From contig NZ_VCIX01000089.1 in NCBI RefSeq assembly GCF_006345825.1, positions 76,587-140,586 of the forward strand: 64,000 nt of DNA, given 5' to 3'. Under the pieces are notes generated by a model. It was given only the letters and a program-made list of their open reading frames with translations. It did not search any database and was not told the DNA's origin. Positions 26,591 to 34,296 of this stretch are shown piece by piece. The translations under genes were made by a program, and so were the position numbers. Source of the stretch: Paenibacillus paridis. GTDB lineage: Bacteria; Bacillota; Bacilli; Paenibacillales; Paenibacillaceae. Every line of letters begins with the position of its first letter. Position 1 is the stretch's first letter.

Positions 26591-26629
26591 TGCCGCTGAC
26601 CAACATTATGTTGATTAGCGGCATTTTTT
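26591..26629 (+). terminator. Terminator after HD-GYP gene
   Basis: TGCCGCTGACCAACAT pairs with ATGTTGATTAGCGGCA, followed by TTTTTT. Confidence 0.85.
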
Positions 26630-26800
26630 GTGCATCGGTTGACGGTATTCGATTGCTTTGAAGAGGAAAGTTTAGCCTTTCAGGGACGTGCTTGTCCTTG
26701 AAGCACTGCTTTCTATAAAGTATGTGCATTTCTACGATTACCCTTTCGATGCCACTTGAAAAGGGTAGAAATAAGCACACAGAATGGCTCTTTTTTTTGC

Positions 26801-26806
26801 TATAGT
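26801..26806 (+). promoter_or_regulatory. Probable -10 box of YesM-type kinase operon
   Basis: TATAGT lies about 25 bases before the preferred kinase start codon. Transcription would begin near 26813, which rules out the upstream ATG at 26784 as the translation start. No clear -35 box is seen, consistent with activator dependence. Confidence 0.4.
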
Positions 26807-26831
26807 ACAGATATTAGCCGGAGGTGCAAGC

Positions 26832-28634
26832 ATGCGAACGGGTCTCAGCAATCCGATGACAAAAATGAACGTAAAGCAGCAATTAATTTTATTGTTTCTC
26901 GTTATGGTAAGCCCGATTTTTTTGTTGCATTCCTATGGCAACATGAAAGCGGAGCATCTGCTTAAAAACCATGTCACTAACGCCTATGTCGAGCTGAGCA
27001 AGCAAAACTACACCGTCATCAAACGCGATATGGACACGATTAGCAAAATCACGACAACGATTATTCAAAATCCGATTACGCAGCAGCTCATCCCGGATGA
27101 GAGCGATTCCGTCATCGAGCGGGTGCGCAAGTACGATAAGGTCGACAAGCTGCTGGCAGGCAATTCAATCCCCCTCAACGGAGGAGAAGCGGTTTATTAT
27201 TCGCTGTACATCTATGATCCGAATGATTATTATTTTTTCGCTCCCAAGCGTCAGCTCACACAGACCGGCGTTTACTTCTTCTCGGATTCGGAGAAGCCGG
27301 AATGGTTCGATAACGCTGTAAAATTAAAGAGCAAGGGGTATATGGAAATTATTGATTCCAATGTTGGCCTCTCGAGAACCAGCACGCTAGCTTATATACG
27401 CGCCGTCAACAACGTTACTTATGGAAACGGTATCATTGGTGTGCTGGTTGCAACCAAAATGGATGTGAAAATTGCGGAGTCGCTCCGCTCCGTCTCTCTG
27501 CCTGACGGGAGAATTATGTTCACGGATTGGTCGAACCGCGTCTTGGCCGCAACGGACTCCAAGTTGATGGGTTCGGTACTGGAGCTTCCGCCCGAAATGG
27601 AGATTGCCGAGGAGATGGAGGCCGAGGGCAGCTTTGACATCATGACGTCGGATTATATTTATGTGGTCAATTACAACCGGCTTCTGGACCACAAGCTGAT
27701 CTATCAAATTCCCGTCAGCTCGCTGCTGAAGCAGCAGAGCGAGCTCAAAAACGTCATTCAGCTTATTTCCGTGGCGTATATTTTGTTTGGCTGCGTCGTG
27801 ATGGTTTATTTCTGGCGCTCGCTGATGACACCGCTGCAAAGGCTGGCGCAGTTTGTCCGATCCTATGAGCCGGGGAAGCTGGTGCCGGAGACGCCTGGGA
27901 AAGGCAGAAATGACGAGGTAGGCGTGCTTATATCGGCTCTGTATGATATGGCCCGCAGGCTGAATGCGCTTATTCATTACAAGTACCATATGGACATCAA
28001 GCAGAAGGAATCGCAGCTGCAGCTGCTCTACCAGCAGATTAATCCGCATCTGCTTTACAATACGCTGGAGAGCATTTATTGGAAGAGCTCGCTTGAGGGC
28101 AATACGGAATCGGCGGAAATGATCAAGGACTTATCGAAGCTAATGAAGATTGGCTTAAGCAGAGGAAGAGAGCTTATTCCTCTTGAAGAGGAGCTTGAGC
28201 ACGCATCTGCCTATGTCAGCCTGCAGCAGAAGCGCTACAAATACGAGTTTCAGGTGTCCTGGAGCATTTCGGATGCGGCACGCTTGATTTTGATTCCGAA
28301 AATATCGCTTCAGCCGCTCATTGAAAATGCCATTATCCATGGGGTCAAGTTTATGGGAGAGGATGGCGAAATTCATATTTCCGCCATCGTAGAAGGCGAG
28401 AGGGTCACCATTAAAGTGGAGGATAACGGGCATAAGGAAGTTGATTATGGCACGCTTGAGAGGCTGCTGAACGGCGACAAGCCAGACCATGCGATGGGGT
28501 ATGGCATTCGCAACATCCAACAGAGGATCCAGCTTCATTTTGGCAATATGTATGGGATGTCCTATAAGCGCGGGGAAGCTGGCGGTACAGTAGTAACGAT
28601 TATTTTGCCAACGACCCATGATGAGCAGGTGTAA
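26832..28634 (+). CDS. YesM-type sensor histidine kinase
   Basis: A 600-aa membrane kinase, start ATG at 26832 after GGAGGTG. TM1 is about 17-35, then an extracytoplasmic sensor, TM2 about 308-330, a HAMP region, the His_kinase domain with the phospho-acceptor His406 (QINPHLLYNTLE), and a C-terminal ATPase domain (LQPLIENAIIHG, YGIRNIQQRI). This class senses sugars and controls an adjacent importer through an AraC-type response regulator, which is the next gene (31 bases downstream). Confidence 0.92.
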   Translation: MRTGLSNPMTKMNVKQQLILLFLVMVSPIFLLHSYGNMKAEHLLKNHVTNAYVELSKQNYTVIKRDMDTISKITTTIIQNPITQQLIPDESDSVIERVRKYDKVDKLLAGNSIPLNGGEAVYYSLYIYDPNDYYFFAPKRQLTQTGVYFFSDSEKPEWFDNAVKLKSKGYMEIIDSNVGLSRTSTLAYIRAVNNVTYGNGIIGVLVATKMDVKIAESLRSVSLPDGRIMFTDWSNRVLAATDSKLMGSVLELPPEMEIAEEMEAEGSFDIMTSDYIYVVNYNRLLDHKLIYQIPVSSLLKQQSELKNVIQLISVAYILFGCVVMVYFWRSLMTPLQRLAQFVRSYEPGKLVPETPGKGRNDEVGVLISALYDMARRLNALIHYKYHMDIKQKESQLQLLYQQINPHLLYNTLESIYWKSSLEGNTESAEMIKDLSKLMKIGLSRGRELIPLEEELEHASAYVSLQQKRYKYEFQVSWSISDAARLILIPKISLQPLIENAIIHGVKFMGEDGEIHISAIVEGERVTIKVEDNGHKEVDYGTLERLLNGDKPDHAMGYGIRNIQQRIQLHFGNMYGMSYKRGEAGGTVVTIILPTTHDEQV

Positions 28635-28665
28635 ACGGAAAGAGAGAGAAACGGGAGGAATCGAT

Positions 28666-30003
28666 ATGTACAATATATTGATCGTGGATGACGAGCCATT
28701 GATTTGTGAAGGCTTAAGCAGCCTGCTGTCCGCATCGGGAATCAGCTTGGCTAATGTATATACTGCCCATAGCGGGTATGAAGCACTAGATTATTTAAGA
28801 ATCGAAGAAATTGATTTGCTTATAACGGACATCCAGATGGGTTCCATGAACGGCATTGAGCTCATGCACCAGGCAAAGCTGCTGAAGCCATGGGTCCAGA
28901 CGATTATCATTTCCGCATACGAGACGTTTCAATATGCCCAAATGGCGATCCGACTTGGCGCGAAGGATTATATGATCAAGCCGCTGAACAATGACCAGTT
29001 TCTCGACTCGGTGAGAAATGTGCTGCTCAAAATGGATAAGCCTGCCGCAGCGGAGGATCAGTTTCTGTCGAAGCTGCAGGAGCATTTTCATATGGAGGAG
29101 CCTCTTCCAAGGCGTACGGAGCTGTTTAACCAGCTGCTCTCCGGCAAGGAGGAGACACCGGCTGAGCTTTCGAAGCTGCTCTATGAACGCTATGCGGTGA
29201 ATTTGGCAGGTCCTTACTTTGCCGTTATTAAGCTGCGGCTGAATCTAGCGGTCAAGGACCGCCAAATTCCGGCGAGGGATGCGCTGCTGCTGCAATATGC
29301 CGCTCTGAACATTGCCAACGAGCTTCTAGACAAAGAGTGGAACCATTCAGCCTTCTATTCCCCTAACCAGGAAATCAGCGTAATCCTACAATGGGATGAG
29401 AGTGAATTCGGAGAGTCGAGCGTCAACAAAATTAATCAGCTGGATATGATCGGGCGCAGCCTTTACTACAATATTCACAAATATTTAGGGCTGCACTGCG
29501 TCATCGGCATTAGCCAGATCGTGCGCGGCATCACATTTATGGAAATGCTGGGCGAGCAGGCGCGCAAAGCGATTTTATGGAATAAGGAGCATCGCGACCA
29601 TTATGTGTTTTATTACGGCGACTTTAATTGGAGCACCTACACGCAGGACCCGACGGCGGAGGAACTCAGCGAGCAAAACAGCCTGATCGTCGAGAAATCC
29701 AAAGCCTATATTGACCGTAATTTTGCCCAGAAGGGGCTGACACTGCATGAGGTTGCCCAGAAAAACCATGTCAGTCCCAATTACTTAAGCTATCTGTTTA
29801 AGAAGGATACGGGCTATAACCTGTGGGAATACGTCATCAAGCTTCGGATGGAGGAGAGCCGGAAGCTTATTCTTCATACGGATTTGCGGAGATACGAAAT
29901 ATCGGAGCGGGTCGGTTATGAATCGCCGGAGCATTTTAGCAAAATTTTCAAGAAATATTACGGCATGAGCCCCAGTGAGCTGAAGAAGGATGACAAGAAA
30001 TAA
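28666..30003 (+). CDS. YesN-type AraC response regulator
   Basis: A 445-aa protein, start ATG at 28666 after GGGAGGAA; the frame runs upstream to 28618, overlapping the kinase gene. The receiver domain has acidic DD at 8-9 and phospho-acceptor Asp55 (LLITDIQM). A middle region of unknown fold follows. The AraC double helix-turn-helix is at about 345-443 (YIDRNFAQKGLTLHEVAQKNHVSPNYLSYLFKK pattern). It is the partner of the upstream kinase and the likely activator of the importer genes starting at 30109. Confidence 0.92.
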   Translation: MYNILIVDDEPLICEGLSSLLSASGISLANVYTAHSGYEALDYLRIEEIDLLITDIQMGSMNGIELMHQAKLLKPWVQTIIISAYETFQYAQMAIRLGAKDYMIKPLNNDQFLDSVRNVLLKMDKPAAAEDQFLSKLQEHFHMEEPLPRRTELFNQLLSGKEETPAELSKLLYERYAVNLAGPYFAVIKLRLNLAVKDRQIPARDALLLQYAALNIANELLDKEWNHSAFYSPNQEISVILQWDESEFGESSVNKINQLDMIGRSLYYNIHKYLGLHCVIGISQIVRGITFMEMLGEQARKAILWNKEHRDHYVFYYGDFNWSTYTQDPTAEELSEQNSLIVEKSKAYIDRNFAQKGLTLHEVAQKNHVSPNYLSYLFKKDTGYNLWEYVIKLRMEESRKLILHTDLRRYEISERVGYESPEHFSKIFKKYYGMSPSELKKDDKK

Positions 30004-30108
30004 GATGAAGTAAAAATAGCTATCATTGCCTTAGATATGCACATTACCAGCTGGCCCCCTTGCTTCTAAAATGGTATAGAGCGATAGAAAAGAAAAGAGG
30101 GAAACCGA

Positions 30109-31032
30109 ATGAACCAACCAGTTGCAGTAGGCGAGCCGCTCGATACCCAGGTACAGAGGAAGGCTGGCAGGTGGAAAAAGCATATCTCAGGTTATTTATT
30201 TCTGCTGCCGGCAGCCATCATTTTTATTTTGTTTTTGTGGGTGCCGATTACGAAGGGGATTATTTACAGCTTTTACTCAATTGATTTTGTCAAAGGAAAC
30301 GAGTTTGTCGGGTTAGAAAATTACAAGACGATATTTAATGACCCCGATGTATGGATCGGCGTGAAAAATACGCTTTATTACATGTTTTTATGTCTTGTTA
30401 TTGGCTTTTGGGTACCGATCCTGTTCGCCATTGCGATCTCGGAGCTGCGCCGTTTTCAAGGTTTTGTTCGCGTAGCGGCGTATTTGCCCAATGTCATACC
30501 AGCCGTTGTGCTGTATGGGCTATGGAGATGGTTCTATGACCCGGTCGGCCCGATTAACGGCTTGCTGACGCAGACAGGCTCCGACCAAATCGCGTTCCTG
30601 ACCAACCGGAGCTGGTCGATGATCTCGCTTGTCATCATGGAAACCTGGCAGCAGTTCGGGTCGGGCATGCTGATTTATTTGGCCGCCGTCCTGAGTATTC
30701 CTAGGGATTGGTATGAAGCGGCAGAAATTGACGGCGCGGGCATCTTCCGCCGGATATGGCATATTACGCTTCCTTCGATTCGCGGCCTAGTGCTGCTGTT
30801 GTTCCTGCTGCAGCTGATCGCTACGACCCAAGGCTTTCAGTCCCAGCTTGCTTTGCTGGATGGCGGACCGAACAAGGCGACGCTTACGTACTCGCTGCTT
30901 ATTGTTAAGTACGCCTTCACGCGGCTGGATTATGGCGTTGCGTCTGCATTAGGCGTGCTAATGTTCCTTGTTCTGGGCGGATTGGCGCTCTTGCAATTCA
31001 AGCTGAACAACAAGGAGGCTGGCAAATCATGA
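30109..31032 (+). CDS. ABC sugar importer permease (MalF/UgpA type)
   Basis: A 307-aa CUT1 permease with about six membrane segments; the ribosome-binding site is AGAGGG. The EAA loop is near YEAAEIDGAGIFRRIWHITLP. Its stop overlaps the start of the next permease by 4 bp (ATGA), which indicates translational coupling. It lies 105 bp after the YesN-type regulator. Confidence 0.9.
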   Translation: MNQPVAVGEPLDTQVQRKAGRWKKHISGYLFLLPAAIIFILFLWVPITKGIIYSFYSIDFVKGNEFVGLENYKTIFNDPDVWIGVKNTLYYMFLCLVIGFWVPILFAIAISELRRFQGFVRVAAYLPNVIPAVVLYGLWRWFYDPVGPINGLLTQTGSDQIAFLTNRSWSMISLVIMETWQQFGSGMLIYLAAVLSIPRDWYEAAEIDGAGIFRRIWHITLPSIRGLVLLLFLLQLIATTQGFQSQLALLDGGPNKATLTYSLLIVKYAFTRLDYGVASALGVLMFLVLGGLALLQFKLNNKEAGKS

Positions 31033-31901
31033 AAAGCTTGGAGAGAGGTATATTATCCAGCTACGATTATCGCAAAAAAACGAATAAAATCGGCTTTTTA
31101 ATTGCAATCGTCGTCATTATTGGTATGGTCGCGAGCATGATTTACCCGGTATTGACCGCTTTGTTCAATGGCTTGAAGACGAATGTGGAAGCGAATTCGT
31201 TTCCGCCGCGCTTGCTCCCTACCGAATGGCATTTTGACAATTACAGCAAGGGCTGGGAGTTTATGAACCTGCCGCTGTTTTTGAAAAACACGCTGATGAT
31301 CTTTGGCGGCAACATGGTGATGACCGTGGTCGTCCTCGGATTAGCGGCTTTCAGCCTATCAAAGCTGAATGTGCCTTACCAGCGCGGCATTTATTTTTTC
31401 TTTATGATTACGCTGTTCATCCCGCCAAGCACGTACATCATCCCTAATTTCCTAAATCTGAAGGATTTAGGCTTGCTCAATACGTATGCCGCGTTCTGGC
31501 TGCCGGCAGGTGCGAGCGCATTTTACTTGCTGCTTCTTAAAAACTTCTTTGATGGAATCCATCACGAAATGATCGAGGCGGCGCGCATCGACGGAGCGTC
31601 CGATTGGAAAAGCTTCAGCCTCATCGTGCTGCCGCTGTCGATTCCGATTTTTTCTACCCTCGCAATATTCGTGTTCTCGACGGCTTGGAATGATTGGTTC
31701 TGGCCATCCCTGGTCATGCACAGCGATAGTAAATATCCGCTGGCGACAGCGGTATACAAATACGTCATCAGCGCGCAAAGGCTGAATCTTAACATTCGCT
31801 TTGCGATTCTGACGATGGTCATGCTGCCGCCAATCGTTGTGTTTCTAACGTTCCAAAAATTCATCATGCGCGGATTACAGCTCGGTGGAGTGAAGGGATA
31901 A
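31029..31901 (+). CDS. ABC sugar importer permease (MalG/UgpE type)
   Basis: A 290-aa second permease, coupled by ATGA overlap to the first. About six membrane segments; EAA loop near MIEAARIDGASDWKSFSLIVLP; typical end (FIMRGLQLGGVKG). As in the first import system, no ATPase gene is nearby, so a shared MsmX-like ATPase must be encoded elsewhere. Confidence 0.9.
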   Translation: MKSLERGILSSYDYRKKTNKIGFLIAIVVIIGMVASMIYPVLTALFNGLKTNVEANSFPPRLLPTEWHFDNYSKGWEFMNLPLFLKNTLMIFGGNMVMTVVVLGLAAFSLSKLNVPYQRGIYFFFMITLFIPPSTYIIPNFLNLKDLGLLNTYAAFWLPAGASAFYLLLLKNFFDGIHHEMIEAARIDGASDWKSFSLIVLPLSIPIFSTLAIFVFSTAWNDWFWPSLVMHSDSKYPLATAVYKYVISAQRLNLNIRFAILTMVMLPPIVVFLTFQKFIMRGLQLGGVKG

Positions 31902-32011
31902 GCAGTTCGTAGACATACACATGATCGGAATAAGAATACACCTCGTGGTATGAAAACGCCTCCTTTATGATGAGGATGTAGCGAAAATACGAAATGAGAA
32001 GGGGAATATCA

Positions 32012-33466
32012 ATGCTAAAGAAAAATGTAGCGGTCATGATTTGTATGGTTATGCTATGCTCCATCTTGGCTGCTTGCAGTGGAGGCAACAGCGGCGGCAA
32101 TGCGAAGGAAACCGATAAACCGACAAATGCCGCAACGAACAACGCGGGTTCGAAGGAAACGGATCCTCCGAAAGAAGATATTAAAGATAAAAAAATTACA
32201 ATTAGCATCTATTATCCTTTGCCGGACCAAGTGGAAAACCGCAAGCTGGAAGACGATAAGATCAAACGTTTCAATGAAGTGTATCCGAACGTAGAAATCG
32301 TGAAGAGCGACTGGCACTACAACCCAAGTGAAATCGGAATCAAAATGGCAGCTAACGAAGCGCCAACCTTCTTCAACACTTGGGCAACGGAAGCGAAGTT
32401 TTTGCAAGAGCGCGGCTGGGTAGCTGATATTACCGAGCTATGGGATGCTTATCCGTACAAAGATCAAATCAACCCGGTATTGCAAAGCCAATTCATCATT
32501 GACGGCAAAGTGTTCGGCGTTTCCCAGAAAGCTTATGTAACGACTACAGTCGTCAACAAGAAGCTGCTGGATGAGAAGGGCGTTCCTGTTCCTTCGTACG
32601 ACTGGACTTGGGACGATATGTACAACACGGCTAAAGCGGTTGCCGATCCGAAAAAAGGGATCGCAGGCATCGCGCCAATGGGCAAAGGAACAGAAGCAGG
32701 CTGGAACTGGACGAATTTCTTGTTTGAAGCAGGCGGCGAGGTCCAAAACGTTGCCGATGGCAAAGTAACGGCAACTTTTAACTCTCCTGCAGGTTTGAAA
32801 GCACTTGAGTTCTACAACAAGCTTAGATGGGAAGCGAATGCGATTCCGCAAGACTGGGCGCTTGGCTGGGGAGATGCGGTTGGCGCATTCGGCCAAAGCC
32901 GTACGGCAATGGTTATTGCCGGAGCAGAGGGCGTACTTGAGCAAGCGCTTAACCAAGGCGGACTGAAGCCTGAGGACGTTCTGACATTCCCAATGCCAGC
33001 AGCTGAGAAAGGCGGCAAGCACACGGGCGTTCTGGGTGGAGATTATTTGGTCATCAACCCAAATGCAACGAAGGATGAGCAAGACATGGCATTCCGTTAC
33101 ATCACATTTGATTATTTCACGGATAAAGGCCTAGAATCGCTAGAAACGGATATCCAAAAACGCCAAGCGGAAGGCAAATTCTTTATCCCGCCGCAAATGA
33201 ACTACTACAGCCCAAGTTCGGAATACGGACAAAAAGCGCAAGCGATCTTCGATAAGTACGACAACGTCTACAAATACAATGCAGAATCCGATGCTCTGCT
33301 TGACGGCAAACCGGAAGCGCAATACAACACACAGGATTATTACGGGGAATTAACAAATGTCCTGCAGGAGGTATTCTCTACAAAAGGAGCGGACCTTCAA
33401 GGCCTGCTAGACAAATCGGCCAAGGTTGTACAAGAGAAGTTTTTTGATTCCATTAAAGTAGAATAG
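32012..33466 (+). CDS. ABC importer substrate-binding lipoprotein (family 1)
   Basis: A 484-aa lipoprotein; the start ATG at 32012 follows GAGAAGGGG. The lipobox LAAC has its Cys at 22, followed by a Gly/Asn/Thr/Lys-rich linker. The mature part opens with the usual first beta strand (KKITISIYYPLPDQ) of family-1 solute-binding proteins (MalE/UgpB type). A gap of about 110 bp from the permease genes suggests it may also be transcribed separately. Substrate unknown; the operon is controlled by the YesM/YesN pair. Confidence 0.9.
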   Translation: MLKKNVAVMICMVMLCSILAACSGGNSGGNAKETDKPTNAATNNAGSKETDPPKEDIKDKKITISIYYPLPDQVENRKLEDDKIKRFNEVYPNVEIVKSDWHYNPSEIGIKMAANEAPTFFNTWATEAKFLQERGWVADITELWDAYPYKDQINPVLQSQFIIDGKVFGVSQKAYVTTTVVNKKLLDEKGVPVPSYDWTWDDMYNTAKAVADPKKGIAGIAPMGKGTEAGWNWTNFLFEAGGEVQNVADGKVTATFNSPAGLKALEFYNKLRWEANAIPQDWALGWGDAVGAFGQSRTAMVIAGAEGVLEQALNQGGLKPEDVLTFPMPAAEKGGKHTGVLGGDYLVINPNATKDEQDMAFRYITFDYFTDKGLESLETDIQKRQAEGKFFIPPQMNYYSPSSEYGQKAQAIFDKYDNVYKYNAESDALLDGKPEAQYNTQDYYGELTNVLQEVFSTKGADLQGLLDKSAKVVQEKFFDSIKVE

Positions 33467-33480
33467 TTGATGGGAAAGGG

Positions 33481-33521
33481 CAGTCTTTCAAGTGACTCAC
33501 CTTGCTTGGAAGACTGTTCAA
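33481..33521 (+). terminator. First terminator-like hairpin after binding-protein gene
   Basis: CAGTCTTTCAAG pairs with CTTGGAAGACTG (one mismatch). It is followed by TTCAACAAAA, so it is weak on its own but stands just before a strong terminator. Confidence 0.5.
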
Positions 33522-33522
33522 C

Positions 33523-33568
33523 AAAAATAGGACAGAGCAGGATTTAACAGCTGCTCTGTCCTATTTTT
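33523..33568. terminator. Strong bidirectional terminator
   Basis: AAAAATAGGACAGAGCAG pairs with CTGCTCTGTCCTATTTTT across a short loop. It has A- and T-runs on both sides, so it can stop the importer operon and the convergent YiaA/B-like gene. Confidence 0.9.
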
Positions 33569-33599
33569 GTTTTGCGTATACAATCTCTCGTATCTCTTT

Positions 33600-34100
33600 C
33601 TACGCTTCAAACTCCTCATTGGCACTTGTATGAATGCTGTCTTCCTCATTATCGCGAATCGTTTTTTGCAAGACAAGGCAAGCGACAATCAGGAAAGCGC
33701 CGGCAATGGCATAATAGCCTTTCACATAAAGCGGCTCTTCAAGCACATAAATCCCGATGTATTGCGCTAGAACCGCCAGGATAAAGCCGGCCCAAGCCAT
33801 GAATGTAAAAGCGCTAGTGTTCCGGCTTCTGTAGCCTGGGTTGTATTCTTTAAGAAATTTATCCTCGTCATTGTCACGCGCAACCTTCTGTAGGAGGAAC
33901 GAAGTGATAATTAAGAGAACGCCGGTTACGGCGTAATAGCCTTGTACAGACATCGGCTGCTTGAGCGTATAAATGCCGATGAATTCAAATCCGGCTGCGA
34001 GCAGAAAGGCGGCCCAAGCCATGAAGGTGTAAGTCGGTGTGTTGCGGCGGCGGTAAAAGTTAGCTGGTTTGCGAACTTGCATCGTTTCCATTTTTTCCAT
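33600..34100 (-). CDS. YiaA/YiaB-family membrane protein, duplicated domain
   Basis: A 166-aa membrane protein when started at the ATG at 34100, which has GGGAGGG upstream on the minus strand; the long frame to 34277 crosses the divergent promoter and is unlikely. Two tandem YiaA/B two-helix units are visible, each opening with FMAW and ending in an LLQK/LLQKT-like strand (PTYTFMAWAAFLLAAGFEFIGIY and SAFTFMAWAGFILAVLAQYIGIY). Function of the family is not established. It lies divergently from the Fur-regulated AraC gene. Confidence 0.75.
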   Translation of the reverse strand: MEKMETMQVRKPANFYRRRNTPTYTFMAWAAFLLAAGFEFIGIYTLKQPMSVQGYYAVTGVLLIITSFLLQKVARDNDEDKFLKEYNPGYRSRNTSAFTFMAWAGFILAVLAQYIGIYVLEEPLYVKGYYAIAGAFLIVACLVLQKTIRDNEEDSIHTSANEEFEA

Positions 34101-34217
34101 TTGTGAAGCCCTCCCGAACCGTGTTGTTGTTGATGTCTTTAGTTTACAGCATATTCCTATTCCCGTAAGTACCAACTTATTATAGTACCAGGTGCTAGGA
34201 AGATAACCAGAAATGAA

Positions 34218-34246
34218 TTGACATTGAGAATCATTATCATTAATAT
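34218..34246 (+). promoter_or_regulatory. Sigma-A promoter of the AraC/siderophore gene
   Basis: TTGACA (34218-34223) and TAATAT (34241-34246) are separated by 17 bp. Transcription would start near 34253, so the ATG at 34255 cannot be a normal start and the ATG at 34297 is preferred. Confidence 0.75.
34225..34239 (+). promoter_or_regulatory. Fur box in AraC promoter
   Basis: TGAGAATCATTATCA matches the 7-1-7 Fur motif TGATAATnATTATCA with one mismatch and lies between the -35 and -10 boxes. Iron-replete Fur would block this promoter. Confidence 0.8.
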
Positions 34247-34296
34247 ATTTTATAATGTCTATTCGGAAAGCAAGCATTGAGGAGTTGGAGCGGAAG